Source of the DNA: Desulfohalobiaceae bacterium S24
GTDB lineage: Bacteria; Desulfobacterota; Desulfovibrionia; Desulfovibrionales; Desulfothermaceae
Length of the DNA: 54,485 nt
Assembly (NCBI GenBank): GCA_011389765.1
Contig: JAABTT010000018.1
Location: forward strand, 1 to 54,485
Reading direction: 5' to 3'
Position numbers and translations under genes: made by a program. This document shows positions 16,356 through 24,768 of the stretch, one piece after another (the first letter of the stretch is position 1; every line of letters begins with the position of its first letter). Under the pieces are notes generated by a model that saw nothing but the letters and a program-made list of their open reading frames with translations, had not been told where the DNA came from and made no database searches.

Positions 16356-17636
16356 ATGCTTATGCGCTGGTTTCATTATCTGGGAATCGTGCTTATCCTG
16401 TGTGCTTTGGCCGGGACCCCCGGAACAACCAAAGCAGACGAAAAATATGAACCCCTGAAACAGTTCAGTCAGATCATGGACTTGATTGAGCGGACCTATG
16501 TCCGCGAAGTGAGTCGGGAGGAGCTGGTGCAGGGGGCGATCGAAGGCATGCTCAAAAATCTGGATCCGCACTCCGCCTATCTGGACCGGGAGTCTTTTCA
16601 GGATATGCAGGTGGAAACCTCGGGAGAATTCACCGGTATCGGCATTGAAATCACCCTCATGAACGGCAAATTAACGGTGGTCTCCCCTATTGAGGACACT
16701 CCGGCCTATCGATCGGGGCTCCAGGCCGGGGATGTCATCCTGGAGATCGACGGCGAGTCCTCCCAGGACATCTCCATTATGGATGCCGTGCACAAAATTC
16801 GCGGTCCCAAGGGAGAAGCCGTAGTTCTTACGGTGATGCATCCTGACTCCAACCAGCCGGAAAAAATTGAGGTCGTCAGGGATGTGATCCCTTTAAACAG
16901 CGTCAAATCGGAAGAGCTTGAAACCGGGTATCATTATTTGCGTATCACCAATTTCAATGAAAACACGACGGATGAGCTGGACGCAATCCTCAAAAAAATC
17001 AGAAGCACAGCCCAGGGGATCGTTCTGGACCTGCGCAACAACCCCGGAGGCCTTCTTAATCAGGCGGTCTCCGTGAGCGACGCCTTTCTCTCAAGCGGAC
17101 AAATCGTATACACCAAAGGAAAGGTCAAACAATCCCGAATGAGTTTTTCAGCTGAAGAACAGAAAACCGATATTGCAGTGCCCATTGTCGTGCTCATCAA
17201 TTCCGGAACGGCCTCGGCTTCTGAAATTGTCGCCGGGGCCCTGCAGGATCACAAGCGGGCCTTGATCATTGGAGAACGGAGTTTTGGAAAAGGGTCAGTG
17301 CAAACCATCATCCCTCTGGCCGACGGTGCCGGAATCAAACTGACCACCGCCAGATATTACACCCCCAACGGCCGCTCCATCCAGGCCGAAGGTATCGCTC
17401 CCGATCTCAAAGTCCCTTTTGTACCGGCACAAGCCGACGAACAAAACAGCCTGTCCCTGCCCATGCTCAGGGAAAAGGACCTCAGCAGGCATCTGAAAAA
17501 AGAGCAGGCTGAAGAATCCGAGGAGGAGCTGGAAAAGGCCGAAAAAGTGAATATGATGCTTCAAAAAGACAATCAGCTTCGCCTGGGTCTGCAGATATTG
17601 AAGGGCATGCCCATTATAAAAGAACTGCATTCTTGA
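16356..17636 (+). CDS. S41-family C-terminal processing peptidase
   Basis: A 426-residue periplasmic serine protease of the CtpA/Prc family. A signal peptide (RWFHYLGIVLILCALAG) leads to an N-terminal helical region (FSQIMDLIERTYVREVSREE, MLKNLDPHSAYL). A PDZ domain follows (GEFTGIGIEITLMNGKLTVV to VVRDVIP), then the protease core with GIVLDLRNNPGGLL, the catalytic serine in NSGTASASEIVAGAL and the catalytic lysine in GERSFGKGSVQT. The C-terminal ~60 residues are charged and helical. The ATG at 16356 has AAGGA six bases upstream; 16362 is possible. It lies between the envC-like and yibQ-like genes, which suggests a role in envelope protein turnover during division. Confidence 0.92.
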   Translation: MLMRWFHYLGIVLILCALAGTPGTTKADEKYEPLKQFSQIMDLIERTYVREVSREELVQGAIEGMLKNLDPHSAYLDRESFQDMQVETSGEFTGIGIEITLMNGKLTVVSPIEDTPAYRSGLQAGDVILEIDGESSQDISIMDAVHKIRGPKGEAVVLTVMHPDSNQPEKIEVVRDVIPLNSVKSEELETGYHYLRITNFNENTTDELDAILKKIRSTAQGIVLDLRNNPGGLLNQAVSVSDAFLSSGQIVYTKGKVKQSRMSFSAEEQKTDIAVPIVVLINSGTASASEIVAGALQDHKRALIIGERSFGKGSVQTIIPLADGAGIKLTTARYYTPNGRSIQAEGIAPDLKVPFVPAQADEQNSLSLPMLREKDLSRHLKKEQAEESEEELEKAEKVNMMLQKDNQLRLGLQILKGMPIIKELHS

Positions 17637-17661
17637 ACGGCCCGGGCCTGCAAAGTCAGCA

Positions 17662-18951
17662 ATGGGAAAAAAGAAAAACAAGCCCGCCGGTCTCTGGAAA
17701 CGTTTCAAGACCTTTTTTTTGGTCCTGATTTGCAGTTTCTCATTGGGGGCCCTGGCCTTTGTCCTTTTTCTACTGCCCATGTCCGGTCAGCGGGCCGGGA
17801 ACAATACAAAAACATCCGGGGCTCAGGCTGAATCCAGGCAGGGCCATGGTGAGGCGCTCATCCAGCAAAGAATTTCCGAACAAGAGCCGAATTTCCAATA
17901 CGAGGAGAACCTGCGGCACGATTTTGAGCAAGAACTGCATGAAGTCGACCTGGCCTTGGTGCAGAGCCTTATGCTGGAAAACATCGGTCTGGAAGCCATA
18001 GCCCACCAGGAAGTCGTCCAGAAAAAAACAGAAAGCGGCGCCTTCCATTTCCAGACCCTTGTCCTGTCTCTGGAATCCTCGGCCAAAATCGCCTTCCTGA
18101 AACGCCTCCGGGAACTGTTGGACCAATGGACAAAATATACCGTCTTTTCCAGATCGCAAAGCCAGGCCACACGATGGGAAATCCGCATTCAGGATCGGCT
18201 GACCCACGCCCTCCTGTTCCAAGCCCTGCCGGCGGCGCCGAGGCAAACCGGAAAGACCCGTCCCAAACTCGCTCTGATTATCGATGATCTCGGGGAAAGT
18301 CTGCATCAGGCCGAAGAACTCCATGCCCTGTTCGGCGCCGGCGTCACCTTGGCGGTGCTGCCGTTTTGCACCCATACCCGGGATATTGCCCGCTTCGGTC
18401 AAAAAACAGGGATAGAGATCATGCTCCATCTACCGCTGGAACCCGAAAGCTATCCTGAGGTCAATCCCGGACCAGGATGTTTGTCTGTGGACATGAACAC
18501 CCAAAAGATACATGATGCCTTCCAGGCAGCACAGGAGCAAGTTCCGGGACTGGTGGGGGTGAACAACCACATGGGTTCCCGGTTCACTGCGGATGCCGGG
18601 GCTATGGCCGACCTTCTCGCGACGCTCAGGGAACAAGACCTCTTTTTCATTGACAGCTTGACCACGCCGCAAAGCAAAGGTACAAGCATTTCTGCCCGGC
18701 TGGGGGTTCCGAGCCTGTCCAGGGATATCTTTATAGACAACGAACAGAACGTCTCGGCCATCGTCTTTCAACTCCACAAAGCCGAGCAGTTGGCTCAAAA
18801 GATCGGAAAGGCCGTGGCCATCGGGCATCCCTACCCGGAAACCCTGGCTGCTTTGCAACAATGGTCGCAGCAGCGAAATCCCTCGGTGCAGCTCACCCAC
18901 ATCAGCGCGCTTCTCAGCGAAAGCGCAAACCAGCAAAAGGAGTCCCCATGA
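17662..18951 (+). CDS. Divergent polysaccharide deacetylase family protein (YibQ/DUF610)
   Basis: A 429-residue protein with an N-terminal membrane segment (residues ~15-37, FFLVLICSFSLGALAFVLFL) and a linker of ~170 residues. The NodB-like domain runs from KLALIIDDLGES, through LAVLPFCTHTRDIA, EIMLHLPLEPESYPEVN and GVNNHMGSRFT, to FFIDSLTTPQSK and IGHPYPETLAAL. The metal-binding D and H positions of polysaccharide deacetylases are partly kept, as is usual for this divergent family, whose substrate is unknown. It is the third gene of the envC-ctpA-yibQ arrangement; its TGA overlaps the ndk ATG (ATGA). Confidence 0.9.
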   Translation: MGKKKNKPAGLWKRFKTFFLVLICSFSLGALAFVLFLLPMSGQRAGNNTKTSGAQAESRQGHGEALIQQRISEQEPNFQYEENLRHDFEQELHEVDLALVQSLMLENIGLEAIAHQEVVQKKTESGAFHFQTLVLSLESSAKIAFLKRLRELLDQWTKYTVFSRSQSQATRWEIRIQDRLTHALLFQALPAAPRQTGKTRPKLALIIDDLGESLHQAEELHALFGAGVTLAVLPFCTHTRDIARFGQKTGIEIMLHLPLEPESYPEVNPGPGCLSVDMNTQKIHDAFQAAQEQVPGLVGVNNHMGSRFTADAGAMADLLATLREQDLFFIDSLTTPQSKGTSISARLGVPSLSRDIFIDNEQNVSAIVFQLHKAEQLAQKIGKAVAIGHPYPETLAALQQWSQQRNPSVQLTHISALLSESANQQKESP

Positions 18952-19370
18952 TCCAGCAGACCCTCTCCATCATCAAGCCGGACGCGGTTCAGCGCGACGT
19001 GTGCGGCGAAATCCTGAAGCGTATTGAGGCCGGAGGTCTCAAAATCAAGGCCTTGAAGATGCTGGAACTGTCCAAAAAACAAGCCCAGGGCTTTTATGCA
19101 GTGCATCAGGACAAGCCTTTTTTTGACAGTTTGACCGATTTCATGAGCTCCGGACCCATTGTGGTCTCGGTCCTGGAAGGAGAGGATGCCGTCCGGGTCT
19201 ATCGGGATATCATGGGCGCCACCAACCCTGCTGAGGCAAGTCCAGGGACCATCCGCAAGGAGTTTGGACTGGATATTGAAAAAAATTCAGTCCATGGCTC
19301 GGACAGTTCTGAAAACGCCTCCACGGAAATTGCCTATTTTTTTCACGCCCTGGAAATGGTGGACCGATGA
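18948..19370 (+). CDS. ndk: Nucleoside diphosphate kinase
   Basis: A 140-residue enzyme, the usual bacterial length, that transfers the gamma-phosphate of ATP to nucleoside diphosphates through a phosphohistidine. The N-terminus QQTLSIIKPDAVQRDVCGEI, the DIMGATNPAEASPGTIRKEF segment and the active-site NSVHGSDSSENA (histidine of VHG) are complete. The ATG overlaps the yibQ stop by four bases and the ndk TGA overlaps the proC ATG the same way, so translation is probably coupled along the chain. AAAAGGAG lies at a good distance upstream. Confidence 0.97.
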   Translation: MIQQTLSIIKPDAVQRDVCGEILKRIEAGGLKIKALKMLELSKKQAQGFYAVHQDKPFFDSLTDFMSSGPIVVSVLEGEDAVRVYRDIMGATNPAEASPGTIRKEFGLDIEKNSVHGSDSSENASTEIAYFFHALEMVDR

Positions 19371-20167
19371 TACGTATAGGAATGATAGGAACCGGCAACA
19401 TGGGCGGAGCTTTGCTCAAGGGCTGGAGCCGGAACGCACAGCTCGAACTCTCCGGCCTGGATATGGACCTGGAGCGCCTGGAGCAGCTGTCCCGGGATAC
19501 GGGACTGATCATCAGGGACTCCGTGGCCGAGCTGGTGGGCAATTGCGAATACATCCTGCTCTGCGTCAAACCCCAGCAGATGCGCGAAGTTCTGGAACTG
19601 GTCGCCCTGGATATTCAAAAGCATCAGTGTTTGATTTCCATTGCCGCCGGCATCAAGCGGGATACCATCGGCAAATGGAGCGGGCATACCTGTCCTGTGG
19701 TTCGGGTAATGCCCAACACCCCCGCCCTGGTGGGCGCCGGGGTGTTCGCCTTGTGCTATGACGACCGCAAACTATCTCCCGAACAAAAAGAAAGCATCCA
19801 GGAGCTCTTTACCCAACTCGGCGAGGTGCATGTCTTGAAAGAGACCTATTTCGATGCCTTCACCGCCCTGGAAGCCACCGGTCCGGCCTATGTATTTTAT
19901 TTCATGGAGAGCATGGTTGAAGCCGGGGTTGCCGTGGGCTTCACCCGGAAACAGAGCCGGGAAATGGTGGTCTCCCTCTTGGAAGGCTCCGCCAAAATGG
20001 CCCGGGAGAGCGAGCAGTCTGCGGCGGTTTTGCGGGAGATGGTGACCTCTCCGGCCGGAACCTCCAGCGCGGCCATGCGGGTCTTATACCGGAACGCGGT
20101 TCGCAGCTCCTTTATCGAGGCCGTGGTGGCTGCGGAAAAGAGAAGTCAGGAACTAGGGGCGGAATGA
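19367..20167 (+). CDS. proC: Pyrroline-5-carboxylate reductase
   Basis: A 266-residue NAD(P)H-dependent enzyme for the last step of proline synthesis. The Rossmann motif GMIGTGNMGGALLKGW is at the N-terminus. ILLCVKPQQMREVL, RVMPNTPALVGAGVFAL and the C-terminal dimerisation domain TALEATGPAYVFYFMESMVE, VTSPAGTSSAAMRVL are all present. Its stop codon lies at the edge of a hairpin shared with the convergent thiF-like gene. A proline dehydrogenase gene lies about 4 kb away on the other strand, so synthesis and breakdown of proline are both encoded in this window. Confidence 0.96.
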   Translation: MIRIGMIGTGNMGGALLKGWSRNAQLELSGLDMDLERLEQLSRDTGLIIRDSVAELVGNCEYILLCVKPQQMREVLELVALDIQKHQCLISIAAGIKRDTIGKWSGHTCPVVRVMPNTPALVGAGVFALCYDDRKLSPEQKESIQELFTQLGEVHVLKETYFDAFTALEATGPAYVFYFMESMVEAGVAVGFTRKQSREMVVSLLEGSAKMARESEQSAAVLREMVTSPAGTSSAAMRVLYRNAVRSSFIEAVVAAEKRSQELGAE

Positions 20168-20200
20168 TCTGAAATCAGACGGAGAGGCCTGATTTCAGAT
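20167..20200. terminator. Symmetric hairpin spanning the stop codons of proC and thiF
   Basis: ATCTGAAATCAG pairs perfectly with CTGATTTCAGAT (12 bp, 10-nt loop) and includes the last base of the proC stop and the whole thiF stop codon. There is no T-tract on either side, so it may be a 3'-end stabiliser or a factor-assisted bidirectional terminator rather than a classical intrinsic one. Confidence 0.65.
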
Positions 20201-21052
20201 ATTGAACCTGAAATGCTCCAGGCGGCAGGTTTCCAGTTCAAGGGACAGCAGACCGTTGCGGATGATCGTGCCCCGGCCGAGGAGAATTTTCATGACCTCC
20301 AGGGCCTGAAACACCGCCGCCACGGCCGGGGCAAAGACCGGATTGCCCAGAGGGGATGCCGGGGTCTTCCCCTCCCGGCCGTAGAGCAGGACCAGACCCG
20401 AATCTTGGGGATAGATACTCATCATTTGGGCCAGAAAGCCGTCTATGGCTGCATGGACCATGGGAATGCCGAGTTCCTTGGCTGCCTGTTCCAATGTCAA
20501 GCGGTCCTCAACTGAATCCAGACAGTCCACCACCACCTGCACCCCGGCCAGCAGACCCGGAGCATTGTCCGGAGCAAAGCGTTTTTGATGGGCCTCGACC
20601 TCAACACCCGGATTGACGGCCTGAACCGTTTCCGCCGCAACCCGGGCCTTGGAACGGCCCAGCCGGTCCACGCTGCACAAGGCCTGACGATTGAGGTTGC
20701 TTTCCTCAAATATATCCGGATCAACGACCACCATTTCCCCGATCCCCAGCCTGGCCAGGGTCAGGATAGCCTGACCGCCCAAACCGCCGGCCCCGATGAT
20801 CGCCACCCGGCTCCGGGCCAGCTCATGCTGTTCGGCAACACTCAGAGATTCCAGATTGCGGAGATAGCGCTTGGGAATGATCCCCTGCTCCATGGCGCTT
20901 AAAAAGACCCGGAGCTGCGAACACTGAAATTTTGCGCTCAAGGCCCGGGCCTGATCTTCCCCAAGCACGGTGTACTCTGTGCCTGAAGGATGGGCCTTTA
21001 GCTGAGCAACCGCCTCGATTCCGGCAGCCAGGCCTTGAATGTCCAGATCCAT
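20195..21052 (-). CDS. ThiF/MoeB/HesA-family E1-like adenylyltransferase
   Basis: A 285-residue protein that should adenylate the C-terminal Gly-Gly of the small ThiS/MoaD-like protein encoded next to it. After an N-terminal extension of ~70 residues comes the ATP-binding Rossmann fold: RVAIIGAGGLGGQAILTLAR, VVVDPDIFEESNLNRQAL, DCLDSVEDRLTLEQ and AAIDGFLAQMMSIYP. The paired CXXC zinc motifs typical of MoeB and ThiF are not visible. In the aor-thiS-thiF gene order the likely job is pterin-cofactor sulfur insertion for the tungsten enzyme (inference). A TTG at 21085 would start inside a heptamer repeat, so the ATG at 21052 is preferred. Confidence 0.88.
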   Translation of the reverse strand: MDLDIQGLAAGIEAVAQLKAHPSGTEYTVLGEDQARALSAKFQCSQLRVFLSAMEQGIIPKRYLRNLESLSVAEQHELARSRVAIIGAGGLGGQAILTLARLGIGEMVVVDPDIFEESNLNRQALCSVDRLGRSKARVAAETVQAVNPGVEVEAHQKRFAPDNAPGLLAGVQVVVDCLDSVEDRLTLEQAAKELGIPMVHAAIDGFLAQMMSIYPQDSGLVLLYGREGKTPASPLGNPVFAPAVAAVFQALEVMKILLGRGTIIRNGLLSLELETCRLEHFRFNI

Positions 21053-21073
21053 GTTCAAAGACAGCCCTCTTTC

Positions 21074-21101
21074 TTCAATCTTCAATCCGCAATCTTCAAT
21101 G
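21074..21101 (+). repeat. TTCAATC heptamer array (4 units)
   Basis: TTCAATC, TTCAATC, CGCAATC, TTCAATG: exactly 28 bases between the thiS stop and the thiF start on the minus strand. The related minus-sense unit GATTGAA recurs at 28115-28135. Confidence 0.8.
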
Positions 21102-21111
21102 CCCCACCGGC

Positions 21112-21309
21112 TCAGCCGCCAGCGATCATGGGGATCAGATAGACCTCGGCCCCGTCCGGAACCGGGGTTTCGTCAAACCTGGGCCGGGAGACATGGGTCT
21201 CGTTCACCCGCACCACGGCGCAGGGACCTTGGTGACCGATCCTCTCCAGAAGATCGGTCACGGTCATCCCCTCGAACCACTCCAGCTCCTGATCGTCCAC
21301 CGTGATCAT
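21112..21309 (-). CDS. MoaD/ThiS-family sulfur carrier protein
   Basis: A 65-residue ubiquitin-fold protein ending in ...IPMIAGG; the C-terminal Gly-Gly is the site of adenylation and thiocarboxylation in this family. TVTDLLERIG and VPDGAEVYLIPMIAGG fit the beta-grasp pattern. Its ATG overlaps the aor stop codon by four bases (21306-21309) and the thiF-like gene follows, giving a compact aor-thiS-thiF unit. The carrier most likely supplies dithiolene sulfur for the tungstopterin cofactor of the oxidoreductase; thiazole synthesis is less likely because no thi genes are nearby. Confidence 0.92.
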   Translation of the reverse strand: MITVDDQELEWFEGMTVTDLLERIGHQGPCAVVRVNETHVSRPRFDETPVPDGAEVYLIPMIAGG

Positions 21310-23447
21310 TCAGTGACCCCGTGCGCCGCCAGGAGTTCAACCACATCCGGATAATCAATGCCCAAGCGCTTGACTGTGGTCAGGGTGGGAATCCCGTCCG
21401 GGGTCCAGCCCCGGCGGGCATAGACGGCATCGGTTAATTTTTCGTATTGCTCTTCCCGTTTTTCCCGCAGGGCGGTTAGCTTGGCCCTGGTGTCCATGCC
21501 GCTCGCATCCAGTCCGTACTTGTCGCTGAGTTCCTGATCGTAGCGATCCTGCCGGGATTCATACTCCAGGACTGTAGCCGGTCCCATGGCCCGGTAGGGG
21601 ATTTGGTCCTGAGCCCGGCGGCCGTAGCCCATCTTCAGGTTGAACAGGCGTTGAAAATTGTACACCTTCTCGCTGATGAGCACCAGATCGTCAGGGGTGA
21701 CCTGCCGGCCGGTGACGGACGAAAAATACTCCGCGTACAGTTTCATGTGGCCTATGACCTTGGCCGGTTCCTCGGTCTCGCTGTTATCCGCCGGCACGAT
21801 ATCATTCCAGGGCAGTTTGCACAGGCCGCACAGGCCGAACCAGGTCCGGATCATGGGAAACCAGTGCAGATTCTCGGACTTTTGCTCAAATGTTGGCATG
21901 AGATTGTGTACCTGGTCCAGAAAAATGAGCCAGGCCTCATCGTGTTGCGGGCCTTTCAGGGCCAGTCCGTATCCGCCCTGCTGGGCCAGGGATTCCTTGG
22001 TCATATATTCGGAAAATTCCAACCCCTTGCTCTCCATGCCGATGTCCTGCAGAAACTTTGCATCCGCGCCATATTCGCGGACAAAAAGTTCCTTCATATG
22101 CCGGACGCCGCGTCCGACCACAGCCCCGAAGCCCTCGCCGGCGGCCATCTGATGCAACAGGGTCAACACGGACCAGCGGTTGCCGAAGGACAGGTCCAGG
22201 CCTCCGGTCTGCTGGAGACCGATCACCCCGGAATCAAAACAGTCCATGGCGAAAGCCGTGGCCGTGCCAAAGGAAATGGTGTCAATGCCGTAAATATCAC
22301 AGTAAAAATTGATCTCCAGGACGGTATAGGGGTCAAAGATCCCCGTATTGGAGCCCACCCCGGCGATGGTCTCATACTCGGGACCGTCCACAAAGACCTG
22401 CCGGCCTCTGTAGGGACCGGTATTCGGCACGAACCCCTTCACGCCGTGGGCGCAGGCCACGCTGCAGCCGTACCAGCACCCGTCGAATCCCGGATCAAAC
22501 AGGCGCCTGAACACCTCGGCGCCCAGATTTTTGGCCTCCGGATGCTGGCCATAGCGGAAGTTATGGGTAGGCAGCAGGTCGTGATCGTTCATGATCATGG
22601 TGATGAAGGTGGTCCCGCCCTGGGACATTTGGTTCTGCTTGGGATCGAGTTCGACAATATTCCGGGTATGCGCCTTGGCGCAGGCCTTGAGGGCGTCCTT
22701 ATCCGCGGGATTGTTGCTATCCACGGAAAAGGAAGTGCATTTGACCACCAGGGCCTTCAGCCCTTTGTCTTCAAACACGGTCCCGATGCCGCCGCGGCCG
22801 GCCTGCTTGTTCCGGGTCTGCCGGCGTTTGCCGTCATAATAGGAAAAATTGAGGCAGCCGAAAAAGGTATTTTTCGCCCCCGGTCCGGCCGAGACCACCG
22901 AGACTTTTTTTCGATCCTTCCCGCCGAAATGCTCGGTGAGGGCCTCGGACAGAGCGTAGCTTTCCTCGGGCAGCCCGTCCATGTGCAGCAGTTGAATGCT
23001 CCCGGTCTCTCCATCGACGAACAGGACATTGCCCCCGTCCGCCTTGCCGCTGACTTCCAGGGCGTCGAAACCGGCAAACTTGAGATACGGTCCGAAATAG
23101 CCCCCCACATTGGAATCCATGACCGATCCGGTCAGGGGGGAAATCGAGGTTACAATGCTCTTGCCGGATCCGGGATAAATCGGGGTGCCCCCCATAGGTC
23201 CCGAGGATATGCAGACCGCATTTTCCGGATCATTCCATTTGGTCTCGCCCCGCACGGCATTCCAGAGCAGCCAGAGGTCAAAGCCCTTGCCTCCGGTGAA
23301 TGTTTCCTTCATGTCCTGAGTGACCGGTTTGATTTCAAAGGCAGCCGATCCCAGGTCGACCTTGAGGGTCTGACCGGCGTAGCCTTTATCGAGTTCCGGT
23401 ATCTCATAGGACATGGATGCCAGTTCTGTGTGTTGTAATGTCCCCAT
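21306..23447 (-). CDS. aor: Aldehyde:ferredoxin oxidoreductase, tungstopterin enzyme
   Basis: A 713-residue member of the AOR family, which oxidises aldehydes to acids with ferredoxin and a tungsten bis-pyranopterin. The N-terminal domain starts YAGQTLKVDLGSAAFEIKPV. FTGGKGFDLWLLWNAV and SGPMGGTPIYPGSGKSIV bind the cofactor. Cysteines for the 4Fe-4S cluster appear as GCWYGCSVACAHG (C-x3-C-x3-C) and later in GLCGLCKLPWND. The usual DxxGxD-type pterin motif is seen as FYCDIYGIDTISFG. The ATG at 23447 is fixed by GAAGGAG seven bases upstream; an open frame extends 61 codons further but through a MITE-like element. It heads the aor-thiS-thiF operon. Confidence 0.95.
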   Translation of the reverse strand: MGTLQHTELASMSYEIPELDKGYAGQTLKVDLGSAAFEIKPVTQDMKETFTGGKGFDLWLLWNAVRGETKWNDPENAVCISSGPMGGTPIYPGSGKSIVTSISPLTGSVMDSNVGGYFGPYLKFAGFDALEVSGKADGGNVLFVDGETGSIQLLHMDGLPEESYALSEALTEHFGGKDRKKVSVVSAGPGAKNTFFGCLNFSYYDGKRRQTRNKQAGRGGIGTVFEDKGLKALVVKCTSFSVDSNNPADKDALKACAKAHTRNIVELDPKQNQMSQGGTTFITMIMNDHDLLPTHNFRYGQHPEAKNLGAEVFRRLFDPGFDGCWYGCSVACAHGVKGFVPNTGPYRGRQVFVDGPEYETIAGVGSNTGIFDPYTVLEINFYCDIYGIDTISFGTATAFAMDCFDSGVIGLQQTGGLDLSFGNRWSVLTLLHQMAAGEGFGAVVGRGVRHMKELFVREYGADAKFLQDIGMESKGLEFSEYMTKESLAQQGGYGLALKGPQHDEAWLIFLDQVHNLMPTFEQKSENLHWFPMIRTWFGLCGLCKLPWNDIVPADNSETEEPAKVIGHMKLYAEYFSSVTGRQVTPDDLVLISEKVYNFQRLFNLKMGYGRRAQDQIPYRAMGPATVLEYESRQDRYDQELSDKYGLDASGMDTRAKLTALREKREEQYEKLTDAVYARRGWTPDGIPTLTTVKRLGIDYPDVVELLAAHGVTE

Positions 23448-23552
23448 GCTTGACTCCTTCCCAGTTGCATTGCAAAACAAGGTCCGGATTGACTCTGTTT
23501 CCTGATCCCTGTTTTCCAATTCGGTTCTCTGTTTTAGAACACTTCCCTTAAT

Positions 23553-23645
23553 TATACTGATCCAGCTGAGTTTTTTTGCGAAATAGAGGCCTTGAGCCTT
23601 GAGACCAGCAGTCTGTGGTGTAAAAATCAAAATTGGATCAGTATA
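23553..23645. repeat. 93-bp MITE-like element, copy 1
   Basis: It begins TATACTGATCCA and ends TGGATCAGTATA, a perfect 12-bp inverted terminal repeat. A second copy of the same length with diverged interior (shared GAAATAGA, CAGCAGTC, CAAAATTGGATCAGT) lies at 26266-26358. No coding capacity. It sits in the aor leader, about 105 bases upstream of the start codon. Confidence 0.82.
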
Positions 23646-23710
23646 TTTCCAGCCGACGAATCAAAACAATATTAGCATATCTCCCGGCACCGATTCAAGA
23701 GGCTGCAGAC

Positions 23711-23771
23711 CGGGGCAAAAAATTGAGGACAACATATGTTCTTGTTTCTATGAGAAATTCATCGATAAGAC
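23711..23771 (+). repeat. Diverged copy of module E
   Basis: GAGGACAACATATGTTCTTG, TTTCTATGAGA and ATCGATAAGACA align in order with module E, but the first third is not conserved. It lies between the MITE-like element and the end of the proline dehydrogenase gene. With these two repeats explained, the 344-base gap 23448-23791 contains nothing else recognised. Confidence 0.5.
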
Positions 23772-23791
23772 AGAAGTTTCGTCCCAACATG

Positions 23792-24709
23792 CTATTTGCG
23801 CTGGGTCTCCTGCAGCCCGAGAAGCTGCTTCAAGCCTTGTCTGGCGATATCCGGATTTTCCTTGAGCCGCCTTTTGGCATAGGGCAGCCAGGATTTCCCA
23901 TAAGGGACATAGACCCGCAAACGGTGTCCCTGATTGATGATGTTGCGGCGCATGCCCTCGTCCACACCGAGCAGCATCTGAAACTCATACTGATCCCGGG
24001 ACAAGCCGTAGCGCTCGATGAGCCGCATGGCCTGAAAGATCAAGCGGGAGTCATGGGTGGCGATCCCCACATAGGCGTCTTTGGCAAAGAGTTTTTCCAA
24101 ACAGTGTATGAAATTCATATTGATCACCTCAGGATGCTTGTAAGCCTGCTCCCGGGGCTCCCGATAAATCCCCTTACACAAACGGATATTCAGGGGGCCG
24201 TCCGAAAGGGCCTCAATGTCTCGGGCCGTACGGCGCAAATAGGCTTGCAGGACCGTGCCCACATGCCCGGCATAGGGCTCCCGCAACTGCCGGTACAGCT
24301 TGAGGGTCTGGTCCGTGCACTGGATATCCTCCATGTCGATGCGCACAAAGTTATTGATCTTCCGGGCAGAGGCCACGAGTTCTTCGACATTGACCCGGGC
24401 GAAGTCGGGATCCAGCTGTAAACCCATCTGCGTGGGCTTGATGGAAAGATTGGCCTGAACCCCGGATCGCTCAATATCCTGCAGGACCTTAAGACCCTGG
24501 TCCTTGAAATAAAGGGCCTCTTTTTTGCTGGCAATGAACTCCCCCAAGACATCAATGGTGCTCATGATGTTCTCGGTGTTGAAGCGCCGGGTCAGATCAA
24601 GGGCGTCTTCCAAAGCCTCCCCGGCGATGTACTTCTTGGCGAAAATACTTACGATAGGCCCCGGGACATGCAGAATGGTTTTTGATACAAGTTGATCGAA
24701 CAGGCTCAT
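23792..24709 (-). CDS. Proline dehydrogenase, monofunctional
   Basis: A 305-residue FAD enzyme that oxidises proline to pyrroline-5-carboxylate. The TIM-barrel motifs are NFVRIDMEDIQCTDQTL, NIRLCKGIYREPREQAY, AYVGIATHDSRLI, EFQMLLGVDEGMRR and RVYVPYGKSWLPYAKRRL, the last being the C-terminal substrate/FAD helix of PutA-type proteins. The length matches the free-standing enzyme; the P5C dehydrogenase part is not in the window. A GntR/FCD regulator gene ends 59 bases upstream on the same strand and is its probable regulator. Confidence 0.95.
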   Translation of the reverse strand: MSLFDQLVSKTILHVPGPIVSIFAKKYIAGEALEDALDLTRRFNTENIMSTIDVLGEFIASKKEALYFKDQGLKVLQDIERSGVQANLSIKPTQMGLQLDPDFARVNVEELVASARKINNFVRIDMEDIQCTDQTLKLYRQLREPYAGHVGTVLQAYLRRTARDIEALSDGPLNIRLCKGIYREPREQAYKHPEVINMNFIHCLEKLFAKDAYVGIATHDSRLIFQAMRLIERYGLSRDQYEFQMLLGVDEGMRRNIINQGHRLRVYVPYGKSWLPYAKRRLKENPDIARQGLKQLLGLQETQRK

Positions 24710-24768
24710 GGCAAACTCCTGGATCGTACAATTCTGGTTTTTTTTGCAGTATTTTCATTCAGGGCCGA

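Noticed and set aside
21603..23438. 611-codon frame opposite aor
   Set aside because: Antisense shadow of a GC-rich, well-conserved gene; composition (Gly/His/Gln-rich) and lack of motifs argue against coding.
23448..23630. 61-codon N-terminal extension of the oxidoreductase
   Set aside because: It passes through the MITE-like element, and the ATG at 23447 has a strong GAAGGAG site and fits family N-termini.
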